Positions 1-9,296 of a DNA stretch of 64,000 nt are shown piece by piece. The position numbers and the translations under genes are program-made. Source of the stretch: Robiginitomaculum sp. (GTDB lineage Bacteria > Pseudomonadota > Alphaproteobacteria > Caulobacterales > Maricaulaceae); the NCBI GenBank assembly GCA_002733805.1, contig NVXG01000006.1, positions 31,741 through 95,740 on the forward strand, in the 5' to 3' direction. Position 1 is the stretch's first letter, and every line of letters starts with the position of its first letter. Under the pieces are notes generated by a model. That model ran no database searches. It was not told where the DNA came from and worked only from the letters and a program-made list of their open reading frames with translations.

Positions 1-217
1 ATAAGTTAACTCGCTGGGTAAATACATTGTCGTAAAAATCATCACCCACCACCCCGCCATCATTAGCACCGGGAATGCGTTCATTGCGTTCATTGACCGC
101 CGCAGTTATATGGGTCCGCCAAATTTCTAGCTCTTGCGCTGAAAGAAAGCTGTCAATTTTGACAAATCCGTCTCGCTGATAGCGATCAATTATTTCTGGC
201 GTGATCTCCGTTTTCAA
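1..217 (-). CDS. Phytanoyl-CoA dioxygenase (PhyH)-like protein, N-terminal part, truncated by window edge
   Basis: Not in the ORF track. Reverse strand reads (TTG start at 217, AAAGGA upstream) M-KTEITPEIIDRYQRDGFVKIDSFLSAQELEIWRTHI..., typical of the start of PhyH-like dioxygenases. Confidence 0.6.
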   Translation of the reverse strand, partial: MKTEITPEIIDRYQRDGFVKIDSFLSAQELEIWRTHITAAVNERNERIPGANDGGVVGDDFYDNVFTQRVNL

Positions 218-232
218 GAGATATCCTTTCCG

Positions 233-1525
233 TTAAACGATGCCTGAACCTGATCCGGCAATGGCGGGCCGATCCGCCGCAATATTGGCGCGGTACTCAG
301 CTTCGCGGTAACAGGACAGCGGGTCTGCTGCGCCGCCGCTTAATACCCGCGCCCGTGCCAAGATTGGACTTACGTCCGTTTCAAATGCAGCTTTCAAGAT
401 ATTGCTGGCCATCAACGGGTCGCAGTTTTGTTGGCAATGGAGTAGGGCATCCCGGTCGACCAGCAATGCCTGCACGTAGGATCGTTGCACACTGATTGCA
501 GAGTTCATCAGGCTTTCAATTGGATCGGTGACGTTGTGGGATTGGTCCAGCATATAGGCCGGGTCAAACCCGGTTGCGCCCCGGTGTTCTGCATCAACCA
601 ACTCATTGAATACCAAAAATTGTTGATAGGGGTGGATCGAACCGGAATCCAGATCATCATCGCCATACTTTGAATCATTAAAGTGGAACCCGGCAAGTTT
701 GTTGAACTGGATGAGGCGGGCCACGATCATCTCAATATTGACATTGGGGGCATGGTGGCCCAGATCAACCAGCGAAAAGGCTTTGTCGCCCAATTCCATG
801 GCACATAAAACACTGGTGCCCCAGTCTTGAATAACCGTTGAATAAAAAGCTGGTTCAAACATTTTATGTTCAATAAATAACCGCCAGTCATCGGGTAATT
901 GCCCATAAATTTGGTGCATGGATTCCAGATAATTTTCCAGTGCGTGGGTAAAGTTCTGCTGCCCCGGGTAATTGGAACCATCGGCAATCCATACGGTTAG
1001 CGACTTTGCACCCAGTATTTTACCATATTCAATACAATCAAGGTTGTGCGCGATGGCTTGTTGTCGGGTCGCTTCATCGGTGTGGGCCAGAGAGCCAAAC
1101 TTGTAGGAAAGCGGCTGACCCTGTTGATCCTGAAATGTATTTGAATTGATCGAGGCAAAACGAAGGCCATGTCCTTTTGCCCGCTCGCGAACTTCGGCTA
1201 GGTCGTCCACTCGATCCCACGGAAAGTGAGGGGATACTTCCGGCGTGGCCCGGGTCAGGGTGTTAATTACCGCGCAATCTTCGAGCTTTTCCATGATGTT
1301 GCGAGGTTCGGCCAGACCGGGAAAGCGCGCAAAGCGAGTGCCGCCGGTGCCAACTCCCCAACTGGGAACCGCAATTGCAAATTTTTGTGCGGCAGCGGTT
1401 ACGTCATCAATTTTGATGTTTTGTCGGGCCAGTTTTCGACCAAGTGCTTCATAATCATCATCAATTGCATTTTGAAATTGCTGATTGTGCTTTTCCAAAA
1501 ACTCTTGGTTGAAGAATTTACTCAT
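233..1525 (-). CDS. rhaI: L-rhamnose isomerase, RhaI type (TIM-barrel sugar isomerase)
   Basis: ORF 233..1573, likely start MSKFFNQEFLEKHN at 1525. Sequence resembles RhaI-type isomerases (WGVGTGGTRF, FHFNDSKYGDDDLDSGSI) and lies next to rhaEW and rhamnulokinase. Confidence 0.88.
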   Translation of the reverse strand: MSKFFNQEFLEKHNQQFQNAIDDDYEALGRKLARQNIKIDDVTAAAQKFAIAVPSWGVGTGGTRFARFPGLAEPRNIMEKLEDCAVINTLTRATPEVSPHFPWDRVDDLAEVRERAKGHGLRFASINSNTFQDQQGQPLSYKFGSLAHTDEATRQQAIAHNLDCIEYGKILGAKSLTVWIADGSNYPGQQNFTHALENYLESMHQIYGQLPDDWRLFIEHKMFEPAFYSTVIQDWGTSVLCAMELGDKAFSLVDLGHHAPNVNIEMIVARLIQFNKLAGFHFNDSKYGDDDLDSGSIHPYQQFLVFNELVDAEHRGATGFDPAYMLDQSHNVTDPIESLMNSAISVQRSYVQALLVDRDALLHCQQNCDPLMASNILKAAFETDVSPILARARVLSGGAADPLSCYREAEYRANIAADRPAIAGSGSGIV

Positions 1526-1541
1526 GATGGCGCATCCCTTG

Positions 1542-3656
1542 CTAGCGGGTGAATGAGGGCGCGTGGCCCGCATCGACGTTCAAGATATTCCCGGTTGATT
1601 TTGCCGCTTTTTCAGAGGCCAGAAATACGATGGCTTCGGCGACATCCGAAGGCAGCACATCGCGCTTCAGTAAGCTGCGATTACGATAATGTTCCTGCAA
1701 CCCATCCTCTGAAATGTCATAAGCATCTGCCCGTTCTTTTTTCCAGTCGCCGCTCCAGATTTTTGAGCCTTGCAAAACCGCATCCGGATTGACCACATTG
1801 CACCGAATGCCCAGCGGCGCACCTTCAACGGCGACCGCCCGGGCCAGTTGCAGCTCTGCCCCTTTGGCGGTGCAATAGGCCGCAGCATTGGCCGAGGCGA
1901 CCAGCGCATTTTTTGAGGCAACAAACACAATGGAGCCGCCAATGTTCTGAGCCTTCAAAATCTTGAACGCTTCTCGCGTCACCAAGAAATACCCTGTGGT
2001 CAACACGCTGATATTCTTGTTCCAAAGCTCCAAACTGGTCTGATCAAAAGCGGCTGAACTGGCAATACCTGCATTGGAAACCAGAATATCTATGCCGCCA
2101 AATGTGACGCAAGCCTGATCAAAAGCGGCTCTGACGCTGGCCTCATCGGTTACGTCGCACACGACCTGCGAGACCACGTCTGGCGAAAATTCGGCGGCGA
2201 GGATCGTTGCCATGTTGCTATTTGCCGCCTGATCAATATCTGCCAGCATGACGCAAGCGCCGTCGCACAACAGAAGTCGCGCTGTTGCTGCCCCGATGCC
2301 GCCCGCACCGCCGGTGACCAATGCGGTTTTTCCGGCCAAAGATTTGGGTGGGGGTAGGCGTTGTAATTTGGCTTCTTCCAACAGCCAATATTCAATGTCG
2401 AACGCTTCCTGGTCGGGTAGGCCAACATAGCCGCCAGCATTTTCAGCGCCCTTCATCACATTGATGGCGTTTACATAAAACTCACCGGCAATCCGAGCGG
2501 TCGCCTTGTCTTTGGCAAATGTAAACATGCCGACAGCCGGGAGCAGATACACCACGGCATTCGAGTCTCTGATTGGCGGGCTGTTGTCCCGCGCGCATTG
2601 TTCGTAATATTTTGTGTACTCATCGCGATAGTGTTGCAATTGTTGGTCCAGTTGGTCGGTGATGGACGCAACAACCTGATCCGTTGTTTCAGCCTCGGGA
2701 TCGATGTTCAAGACAAGCGGTTTTCTTTTGGTTCGTAAAAAATGATCGGGGCAGGACGTGCCAAGTTCAGCCAATTCATTCAAACGCGCTGAATTTACAA
2801 ATTCAAGGATTTCGCCTGAGTCATTAAAATGACCAATCTTTGGTTCGGACTTGCTGATTTTCCCGCGAAGTACGGGTGAAAGACGAGCCGCAATTTCATG
2901 ACGTTGTTCTGGTGTAAATGACGTTGGGGTTTTGATTGCGCCAAACGCCGATCCTGCGTCTTTTTCTGCCAACCAGTCAGCAGCGCACTGGATGATTTCC
3001 AAGGTTTTTAGGTAACAGTTTTTCGAAGTATCGGCCCAAGTGAACAAGCCATGGCCCTGCATCATGACGCCGTTCAGCGCCGGGTTGTTTGTAGCCATCT
3101 CACCCAATTTTAGTCCTAGGTCAAACCCTGGCCTTTGCCAAGGGAGCCAACCCAATTGCCCTTTAAAAATTTGTTCGGTAAGCGCTTTGCTATTCTTAGC
3201 ACAGGCAATGGCAATCACCCCGTCCGGGTGCATGTGGTCGATATGTTTGTGCGGAGCATAAGCATGTAAGGGGGTATCGATGGATGCGGCTCTGGCGTTC
3301 AGATTGAACGTACAGTGCGGCAAATACCCGACCATTTCATCTTCATGCTCCAGCCCTCGGTACAGTGTTTTGAGGTCAACCAATTTATCCATGTACAAAC
3401 TGGACAGCCCAGCCATTTTCATGGAGCCAAGGTCACCGCCGGAACCTTTCACCCAAAGCACGTCGACCACTTTACCGGTAAGCGGATCATTTTCCACCAC
3501 CTTGGCGGAGGTGTTGCCACCACCAAAATTGGTAATCCGTAGATCAGCCCCCAAAAGGTTGGACCGATACAACAACAACTCGGCTTCGTTCATGTCAGCC
3601 GCTGTTTGGTCATCCCATCTGTTTTCGAGCTTTGAACTATCCTGTTGTCGCGACAT
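1542..3656 (-). CDS. rhaEW: Bifunctional rhamnulose-1-phosphate aldolase / short-chain (lactaldehyde) dehydrogenase
   Basis: N-terminal class II aldolase domain and C-terminal Rossmann SDR domain (KTALVTGGAGGIGAATARLL). Likely start MSRQQDSSKLENRWDD at 3656. Confidence 0.9.
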   Translation of the reverse strand: MSRQQDSSKLENRWDDQTAADMNEAELLLYRSNLLGADLRITNFGGGNTSAKVVENDPLTGKVVDVLWVKGSGGDLGSMKMAGLSSLYMDKLVDLKTLYRGLEHEDEMVGYLPHCTFNLNARAASIDTPLHAYAPHKHIDHMHPDGVIAIACAKNSKALTEQIFKGQLGWLPWQRPGFDLGLKLGEMATNNPALNGVMMQGHGLFTWADTSKNCYLKTLEIIQCAADWLAEKDAGSAFGAIKTPTSFTPEQRHEIAARLSPVLRGKISKSEPKIGHFNDSGEILEFVNSARLNELAELGTSCPDHFLRTKRKPLVLNIDPEAETTDQVVASITDQLDQQLQHYRDEYTKYYEQCARDNSPPIRDSNAVVYLLPAVGMFTFAKDKATARIAGEFYVNAINVMKGAENAGGYVGLPDQEAFDIEYWLLEEAKLQRLPPPKSLAGKTALVTGGAGGIGAATARLLLCDGACVMLADIDQAANSNMATILAAEFSPDVVSQVVCDVTDEASVRAAFDQACVTFGGIDILVSNAGIASSAAFDQTSLELWNKNISVLTTGYFLVTREAFKILKAQNIGGSIVFVASKNALVASANAAAYCTAKGAELQLARAVAVEGAPLGIRCNVVNPDAVLQGSKIWSGDWKKERADAYDISEDGLQEHYRNRSLLKRDVLPSDVAEAIVFLASEKAAKSTGNILNVDAGHAPSFTR

Positions 3657-3720
3657 TTTGGGTTCCCGGTCTTGTGTGATTATTCGTGACAATATCGCGG
3701 GCTTTGGGCAAAACGCAAAT

Positions 3721-3755
3721 ATAAACTTGCAAAAAACGTCATAAACTGGCAAAAA
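3721..3755. promoter_or_regulatory. Tandem 15-bp direct repeats ATAAACTTGCAAAAA / ATAAACTGGCAAAAA, 20-bp period, in the divergent rhaEW/TBDR intergenic region
   Basis: Read directly: 3721-3735 and 3741-3755 match at 14/15 positions. A weaker relative, AAATACTTGCATAAG, lies at 3771-3785. Confidence 0.55.
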
Positions 3756-3826
3756 CAATCAAATTCGGCCAAATACTTGCATAAGTGGCCATCCGCAATG
3801 TCGGAAAACACGATTGGGAGGATCAA

Positions 3827-5950
3827 ATGAAATATCGTTATATGTCTGCAAAAGAACTGCTTTTAACGGGCGTTACAGGCTTTGCAATACTGGGGCTTGC
3901 TGGACCTGCTCTGGCCCAGAGCTCTGGTGAAACGACCAGTGTGGGGCGGGATGAAATCATTGTGACCGCCCGCAAACGTGAAGAATCACTACAAGAATAC
4001 GCGGGCGCAATTACCGCAATCACGGCTGAAAGTTTGCAAACAAACCAAATTAATAATTTGCAGGACATTCGGGATTTGGTTCCCAACTTATATATTGAAG
4101 AAGCGCTGGGCGGTGCAACTACACCCAAGATATTTGTGCGTGGGATCGGAATTGATAATCCAGATTCTAGTTTTGATTCGCCAGTCGGAATATATATTGA
4201 CGGTGTTTATATGGCGCGGGCATTTGGCGCTCTTACCGATTTGTATGATATTGAACAGGTTGAATTTCTGCGTGGGCCGCAAGGCACAATTTATGGGCGA
4301 AACAACTCGGCCGGGGCATTGCGGGTCATCACCAAAAAGCCATCGCTAGATACAGTCGAAGCGGGTGCCTCGATTGGTTTTGGTACCAAGTCACAGTTTA
4401 ATGCGAAAGGGTTTATCAGCGTGCCTCTCGTGCAGGATAAGCTGGGTTTTCGGGCTTCCCTGAACCGGCGTGGCAATGACGGTTTTATGACGGACTTCGT
4501 GACCGGGACCAAGCTCAAAAAAGATGATCTTTGGACGGGGCGAGCCGCGTTGCTATACTCAGCCAACGCACAATGGGACATTACTGCGCGGGCTGATTTT
4601 CAAGATAATAGTGGTGTCGGAAGTGGGGCTTCTACGGTCGCGCCTGCGTTTGATGTCGACGGCGATATTTATACCGTCCATGGTCAATTGATACCTCTAA
4701 ATCAACTGACTGTGGTCGGCACCTCCATTGAGGCTAATTATAGTGGTTCCAATTTCGATTTTACCTCGATAACTGCGTATCGGACCATACAAATGAGAAA
4801 TAGCGGTGGGGATGCAGACGGCACGCCTCTGTCGTTGCTTGAAGGTGCATTGCAGAATATGGACGAAAACCAATTCACGCAGGAAGCCTTTATCACCGCA
4901 AGTTCAGATGCTAGCGGCATGAATGTTGATTGGACTGCCGGGGTTTTCTATTTTCATGAAAACATCAAGGACACCCGTAGCTTTAACGTCTTTCCGGCCA
5001 TTTTTGGACCGGCAAGCACCCAGACAATTCATCAGAATATTGATGCATTTGCGGTTTATGGCGAGGCGGATTTCTCAGTTTCGGATCGCTTGACCCTTAC
5101 GGCCGGTGGTCGCTTTACCACTGATTCCAAGGATGTAGATTTGTTGAGCCTCGACAATACCCGAACCACCTCCTTTGCGGTGAATGAAGGGATTGAGGTA
5201 GACAAAGTAACTTGGAAACTGGTTGCGGACTATGCGGTATCTGATGATTTGTTTCTATATGCCAGTGCTGGGACTGGATTTCGCTCGGGCGGCGTCGGGT
5301 TTAATCCGGCAGCTCGCAGTGCGGCAAATATTGTAAATGATATATTTGGCCCGGAAGAATCTTTGAGCTTTGAAGCTGGATTTAAGAAAACTTTTGCGGG
5401 AGGCCGAGCGCAACTCAATGCAACATATTTCTATGTTGAATATACCAGCCTGCAATTGGCTGCTGCGGGTGCTGGCGGTATTGTGGTCAACACACCCGAT
5501 GCAACCAATCACGGGTTGGAGGTGGAACTTTCGGCGCAACTGACCGATCACCTTAGTTTGAGCGGAACATTGGGAACCCAGTTTGACGAAATCAAACTAT
5601 CAACGAACGTGCTCAAAAATACACCGGAATTCCAAGGTCGGGTCGGCTTGACCTACACAAATGCCTTGCCGGGTAATATGGGTAATATCACTTTGGCTGG
5701 GGATATTAGTTACACCACGGAATATTTCGTCAATACGGCCAATACCTTGTTGGTTGGCGATCATCCATTGGTCAACGCCATGGCGCGGTGGGATGCGCCA
5801 GAAGGAAATTGGGGAATTTCAATTACCGGCAAAAATATCACCGATGAGTATTATCCGACATTGGGCTTCAAGATCATTCCCGGTCTGCTGGATAATGAAT
5901 TCCCGAATAACCCGGCTCGGTGGCTGGCGGAAATCCACGTATCATACTAA
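3827..5950 (+). CDS. TonB-dependent receptor (rhamnose/rhamnoside uptake likely)
   Basis: Signal peptide ...AGPALAQSSG, plug domain (EIIVTARKREESLQEYAGAITAITAESL), C-terminal beta-barrel ending HVSY. Divergent from rhaEW. Confidence 0.92.
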   Translation: MKYRYMSAKELLLTGVTGFAILGLAGPALAQSSGETTSVGRDEIIVTARKREESLQEYAGAITAITAESLQTNQINNLQDIRDLVPNLYIEEALGGATTPKIFVRGIGIDNPDSSFDSPVGIYIDGVYMARAFGALTDLYDIEQVEFLRGPQGTIYGRNNSAGALRVITKKPSLDTVEAGASIGFGTKSQFNAKGFISVPLVQDKLGFRASLNRRGNDGFMTDFVTGTKLKKDDLWTGRAALLYSANAQWDITARADFQDNSGVGSGASTVAPAFDVDGDIYTVHGQLIPLNQLTVVGTSIEANYSGSNFDFTSITAYRTIQMRNSGGDADGTPLSLLEGALQNMDENQFTQEAFITASSDASGMNVDWTAGVFYFHENIKDTRSFNVFPAIFGPASTQTIHQNIDAFAVYGEADFSVSDRLTLTAGGRFTTDSKDVDLLSLDNTRTTSFAVNEGIEVDKVTWKLVADYAVSDDLFLYASAGTGFRSGGVGFNPAARSAANIVNDIFGPEESLSFEAGFKKTFAGGRAQLNATYFYVEYTSLQLAAAGAGGIVVNTPDATNHGLEVELSAQLTDHLSLSGTLGTQFDEIKLSTNVLKNTPEFQGRVGLTYTNALPGNMGNITLAGDISYTTEYFVNTANTLLVGDHPLVNAMARWDAPEGNWGISITGKNITDEYYPTLGFKIIPGLLDNEFPNNPARWLAEIHVSY

Positions 5951-5959
5951 CCATTTTTC

Positions 5960-5993
5960 TCATGGCAGTGTTGGAAACTCAATGCTGCCATGA
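5960..5993 (+). other. Strong intergenic stem-loop between TBDR and rhamnulokinase
   Basis: TCATGGCAGTGTTG-gaaact-CAATGCTGCCATGA: 14-bp stem with two G-T pairs and a 6-nt loop; no downstream T-run. Confidence 0.6.
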
Positions 5994-6013
5994 TCTTATG
6001 GCTGACCGACTAT

Positions 6014-7444
6014 ATGTGGAGGTTCCGAATTTCAAACCGAGACAAACCATCCTTGTTGGTTATTGATATTGGAAAAACCAATTGCAAGCTCTCATTGCTG
6101 GACGGAAATGGCGCGGTCAAGATCAAGTTGATCACCCCTAATCCTGTGGATCATGATGGATTGTATCCAGCCTTTGCAACTGATGCACTTTGGGCATGGA
6201 TTTTGACGGGGCTGGCTGAAATCGCCAAACTGGAAATCATCAATTTTATATGTGTGGCCACCCACGGTGCGGCTGCGGCTTTGGTTAATCCCAAGCTATC
6301 CGACAGCGGTCTTGCTTTGCCAATTCTGGACTATGAATGGGATGGAGTTTGTGAATTTGATGCTGATTACGAGAGTATCCGTCCCGATTTTGCAGAGACG
6401 TTTTCACCGGGCCTGAGTGCTGGGTTAAATCTGGGGCGGCAATTGTATTGGCAGTCCCGCAAATACCCGACCCAGTTTCGTTCGGTCACTTATATTTTAC
6501 CATTGGCACAATACTGGTCCTGGCGTTTGTCGGGCACGGCTAGTTGCGAAATATCTGCGCTGGGTACGCATACTGATTTATGGAATCCAGTTCGCAAAAC
6601 TTGGTCCTCGATGGTGTTGGGCCAAGGTTGGCAGGACAAGTTTGCGCCACTCTCGCCAGCTTGGTGGCCGGTCGGTACGATCTTACCCGCATTGGCGACA
6701 CAAACCGGAATATCGACCAATTGCCAGATACTGACCGGAGTCCATGATAGCAATGCCGGGTATGCGCGGTTCTTGAATTTGCAAGGTGGCGAAAAACCGA
6801 CACTTGTTTCAACCGGCACTTGGGCGATCAGTATGTGCCCTGAAGGCGATATGAAACAGTTAGATCCAGCCCGCGATATGCTGGTCAATGTTGATGTCAC
6901 GGGTACTCCCATAGCCTGCGCCCGGTTCATGGGTGGCCGCGAATATGAGAAAATTTGTGAACTTTCACAAGCTGATCTCGATGGAGCCATATCGGTTGAA
7001 GATGTTGCGGCGCTAATAACGGATGGCATTTTTGCAATCGGAGATTTCAGCAATGGATTGGGGCCGGTAGCTGGCCAGAGTGGTCGTTTGATCGGGCAGG
7101 CAGAAAACGGTCGAGCACTGGCCACAATGACCGCCGCCTTGATGATTGATCTGGAACTGGAGCTATTGGGGGCAAACGGACCTGTTGTGATCGAGGGAAA
7201 TTTTGCTCGAAATTCTATCTTGTGTGAATTGGTCGCGACATTGCGACCGAAGCAAAAAATTCGAAAGTTGCTTAACCCTGACGGTATCGCGCAAGGTTGT
7301 TTTCGGTTGTTGCACTGGCAGAACAAGAAAATGCCAGAGCCTAAGCAGCTCGACTGCAAACCTTTGAGGCTTGATCAATTGGACCAATACCGCAATCAAT
7401 GGCGACAATTTACCCATGAAACACCGGTGACACAAAATGCTTGA
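6014..7444 (+). CDS. rhaB: Rhamnulokinase (FGGY family carbohydrate kinase)
   Basis: LLVIDIGKTNCKLSLLD phosphate-binding motif and FGGY-type features (GVHDSNAGYARFL, STGTWAISM). Context is the rhamnose locus. Start uncertain (5990, 6014 or 6029). Confidence 0.85.
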   Translation: MWRFRISNRDKPSLLVIDIGKTNCKLSLLDGNGAVKIKLITPNPVDHDGLYPAFATDALWAWILTGLAEIAKLEIINFICVATHGAAAALVNPKLSDSGLALPILDYEWDGVCEFDADYESIRPDFAETFSPGLSAGLNLGRQLYWQSRKYPTQFRSVTYILPLAQYWSWRLSGTASCEISALGTHTDLWNPVRKTWSSMVLGQGWQDKFAPLSPAWWPVGTILPALATQTGISTNCQILTGVHDSNAGYARFLNLQGGEKPTLVSTGTWAISMCPEGDMKQLDPARDMLVNVDVTGTPIACARFMGGREYEKICELSQADLDGAISVEDVAALITDGIFAIGDFSNGLGPVAGQSGRLIGQAENGRALATMTAALMIDLELELLGANGPVVIEGNFARNSILCELVATLRPKQKIRKLLNPDGIAQGCFRLLHWQNKKMPEPKQLDCKPLRLDQLDQYRNQWRQFTHETPVTQNA

Positions 7445-8255
7445 AACACAACGACACGCAATCATCTTGGAATTGTTGAGCAGTGAGGGTAGTGCATCAC
7501 TCAAAAGCTTGATCCACGAAGTAGGGGCTTCAGAAGCAACTTTGCGCCGGGATTTGGTAAAACTGGCAGCACGCGGTGAACTTCGCCAAGTACGTGGCGG
7601 TGCAGTTTCCCTTGATTTGCAAAAGAACACAGCCCGGCGTTTGCGTCTGGAAGGTTCGGCATTTGACACAAATGTAGAGGTCGAAGTTGCGGCCAAACGG
7701 GCTATTGCCAAGTATGCCGTGGATAGTTGTGAAGATGGCGAATCCATTATCATCAACGGTGGCACCACCACGTTTCACATGAGTAACTATTTGCAAAATC
7801 GTTCTATGAGTATTCTGACCAATTCACTGGCCTTGGGGGTGGAGTTGATTGAGCGTAGCGCCAACCGAGTTATGTTCCCGGCCGGTGAAGCCAACCGGAA
7901 ATTGAATTTCATATTAAACCCGCTGGATGATTCTGTGACGGATTCTTTTCGCGCTTCAAAATATTTTCTAAGTTGTCGCGGCGTCAATCCAAAGGGCGTG
8001 CAAGAAGCTGACCCCTTGGTGGCACTGGCCGAGCAACGTTTATCCAAGCTGGCCCAGCAGACCATTTTATTGGTTGATGCGACAAAAATTGGCAAAAGTT
8101 CTAGTTTTGCAGCATTTGATCTTGATCATATTGATCAAGTCATCACCGATGAACGGGTCACTCAAGAAGACTTAAGAATGTTTGCAGAGCATGGGGTTGA
8201 GGTCGTGATTGTCGAGCGAGCCGCGCATCAACGCAATGCAGAGTACAGGGCTTGA
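7437..8255 (+). CDS. DeoR-family transcriptional regulator
   Basis: N-terminal HTH (RHAIILELLSSEGSASLKSLIHEVGASEATLRRDLVKLAARGELRQVRGGA) and DeoR sensor domain (GESIIINGGTTTFHM). Overlaps the kinase end by 8 bp. Confidence 0.9.
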   Translation: MLETQRHAIILELLSSEGSASLKSLIHEVGASEATLRRDLVKLAARGELRQVRGGAVSLDLQKNTARRLRLEGSAFDTNVEVEVAAKRAIAKYAVDSCEDGESIIINGGTTTFHMSNYLQNRSMSILTNSLALGVELIERSANRVMFPAGEANRKLNFILNPLDDSVTDSFRASKYFLSCRGVNPKGVQEADPLVALAEQRLSKLAQQTILLVDATKIGKSSSFAAFDLDHIDQVITDERVTQEDLRMFAEHGVEVVIVERAAHQRNAEYRA

Positions 8256-9178
8256 CCAGCCAATTCGATTGCGTCGCGGGCTGCACTAACTTCATGGGTC
8301 AGCAAGGTATAGCCATGGATGACACCGGGAACCTCGTGCAAGTGAGCTTGTCCGCCCGCTTTGTTTATCTTTGTCGCCAATTGGCGACTGTCATCGCGCA
8401 ATACATCCAGCCCCGCCCCATTGATGAACGCTGGCGGCAATTCGCCCAAATCAGCCAAAAGCGGCGAGGCCATTGGCAAAGTACGATCTTCTTTTTTGGC
8501 CACATACAACGAGTAGAACAGCTCCATGGCATCCGCCCCCATACCAAATCCCTCCGAAAACAAAGTTCGCGAGGCAGAGGTGCTGGTCATGTCGAACACA
8601 CCATAGAACAGGAGCATGAAGCGTAGCCATGTTTGCTTTGTGTCGCGCAACGAAATGGCAGTGGACAGGGCTAGATTGGCCCCGGCAGATGCGCCGCCAA
8701 TTGCTAGCTTTTGCGGGTTCATGCCCAACTTGCTTGCATTTGCATAAATGGACCGCGCAGCGGCCACACAATCATCAACCGGATCCGGAAATCGGTGGTC
8801 AGGAGCCAGTACGTAATCGACGGAAACAATGCGAACCTTGCTGGCCAGAGCCAAGTGTCGCAGCTTTACATCTTCGGTATCCAGATCACCAACGATCCAG
8901 CCTCCGCCATGAAAATAAATCAAACCAGGTGCCTGTTTTCGCTCACCGACCGCATCATATATGCGAATTTTGCATGGGCCAAAAGCACCTTCGACAAATG
9001 TATCGCGAACCAATGCCAGTTCTGGTGGGTTCTGGTTCATTGCCGCAAATTCCTCGCGGGCGCGCTGGCGCATTTCGGCCGGTTCAACCGATGTCATGGG
9101 CGGACGAGATTCCATGCGCTCTTTCATCCGGGCCAGCGATGGTTTCATCTCCGGGTCGATTTCAAATTCGTCACGCAT
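8228..9178 (-). CDS. Alpha/beta hydrolase, hormone-sensitive-lipase-like esterase
   Basis: HGGGW oxyanion motif and GGASAGAN nucleophile elbow; convergent 28-bp overlap with the DeoR gene. Confidence 0.85.
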   Translation of the reverse strand: MRDEFEIDPEMKPSLARMKERMESRPPMTSVEPAEMRQRAREEFAAMNQNPPELALVRDTFVEGAFGPCKIRIYDAVGERKQAPGLIYFHGGGWIVGDLDTEDVKLRHLALASKVRIVSVDYVLAPDHRFPDPVDDCVAAARSIYANASKLGMNPQKLAIGGASAGANLALSTAISLRDTKQTWLRFMLLFYGVFDMTSTSASRTLFSEGFGMGADAMELFYSLYVAKKEDRTLPMASPLLADLGELPPAFINGAGLDVLRDDSRQLATKINKAGGQAHLHEVPGVIHGYTLLTHEVSAARDAIELAGQALYSALR

Positions 9179-9296
9179 TGGGTGCTCCTGAAACTAAAAA
9201 GAATTTCGTCTCAAATGTTACAGTATTTCCAGCCTTCCCCCAAGTAAAAACCTGAACAATCAAGCCGCTTATTGCATCGTGAAAGAGATTTATATC

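Noticed and set aside
6490-7359. 289-aa minus-strand ORF inside the rhamnulokinase gene
   Set aside because: Antisense to a well supported CDS; composition (Ser/Pro/Arg rich) is that of a shadow frame and no family motif is visible.
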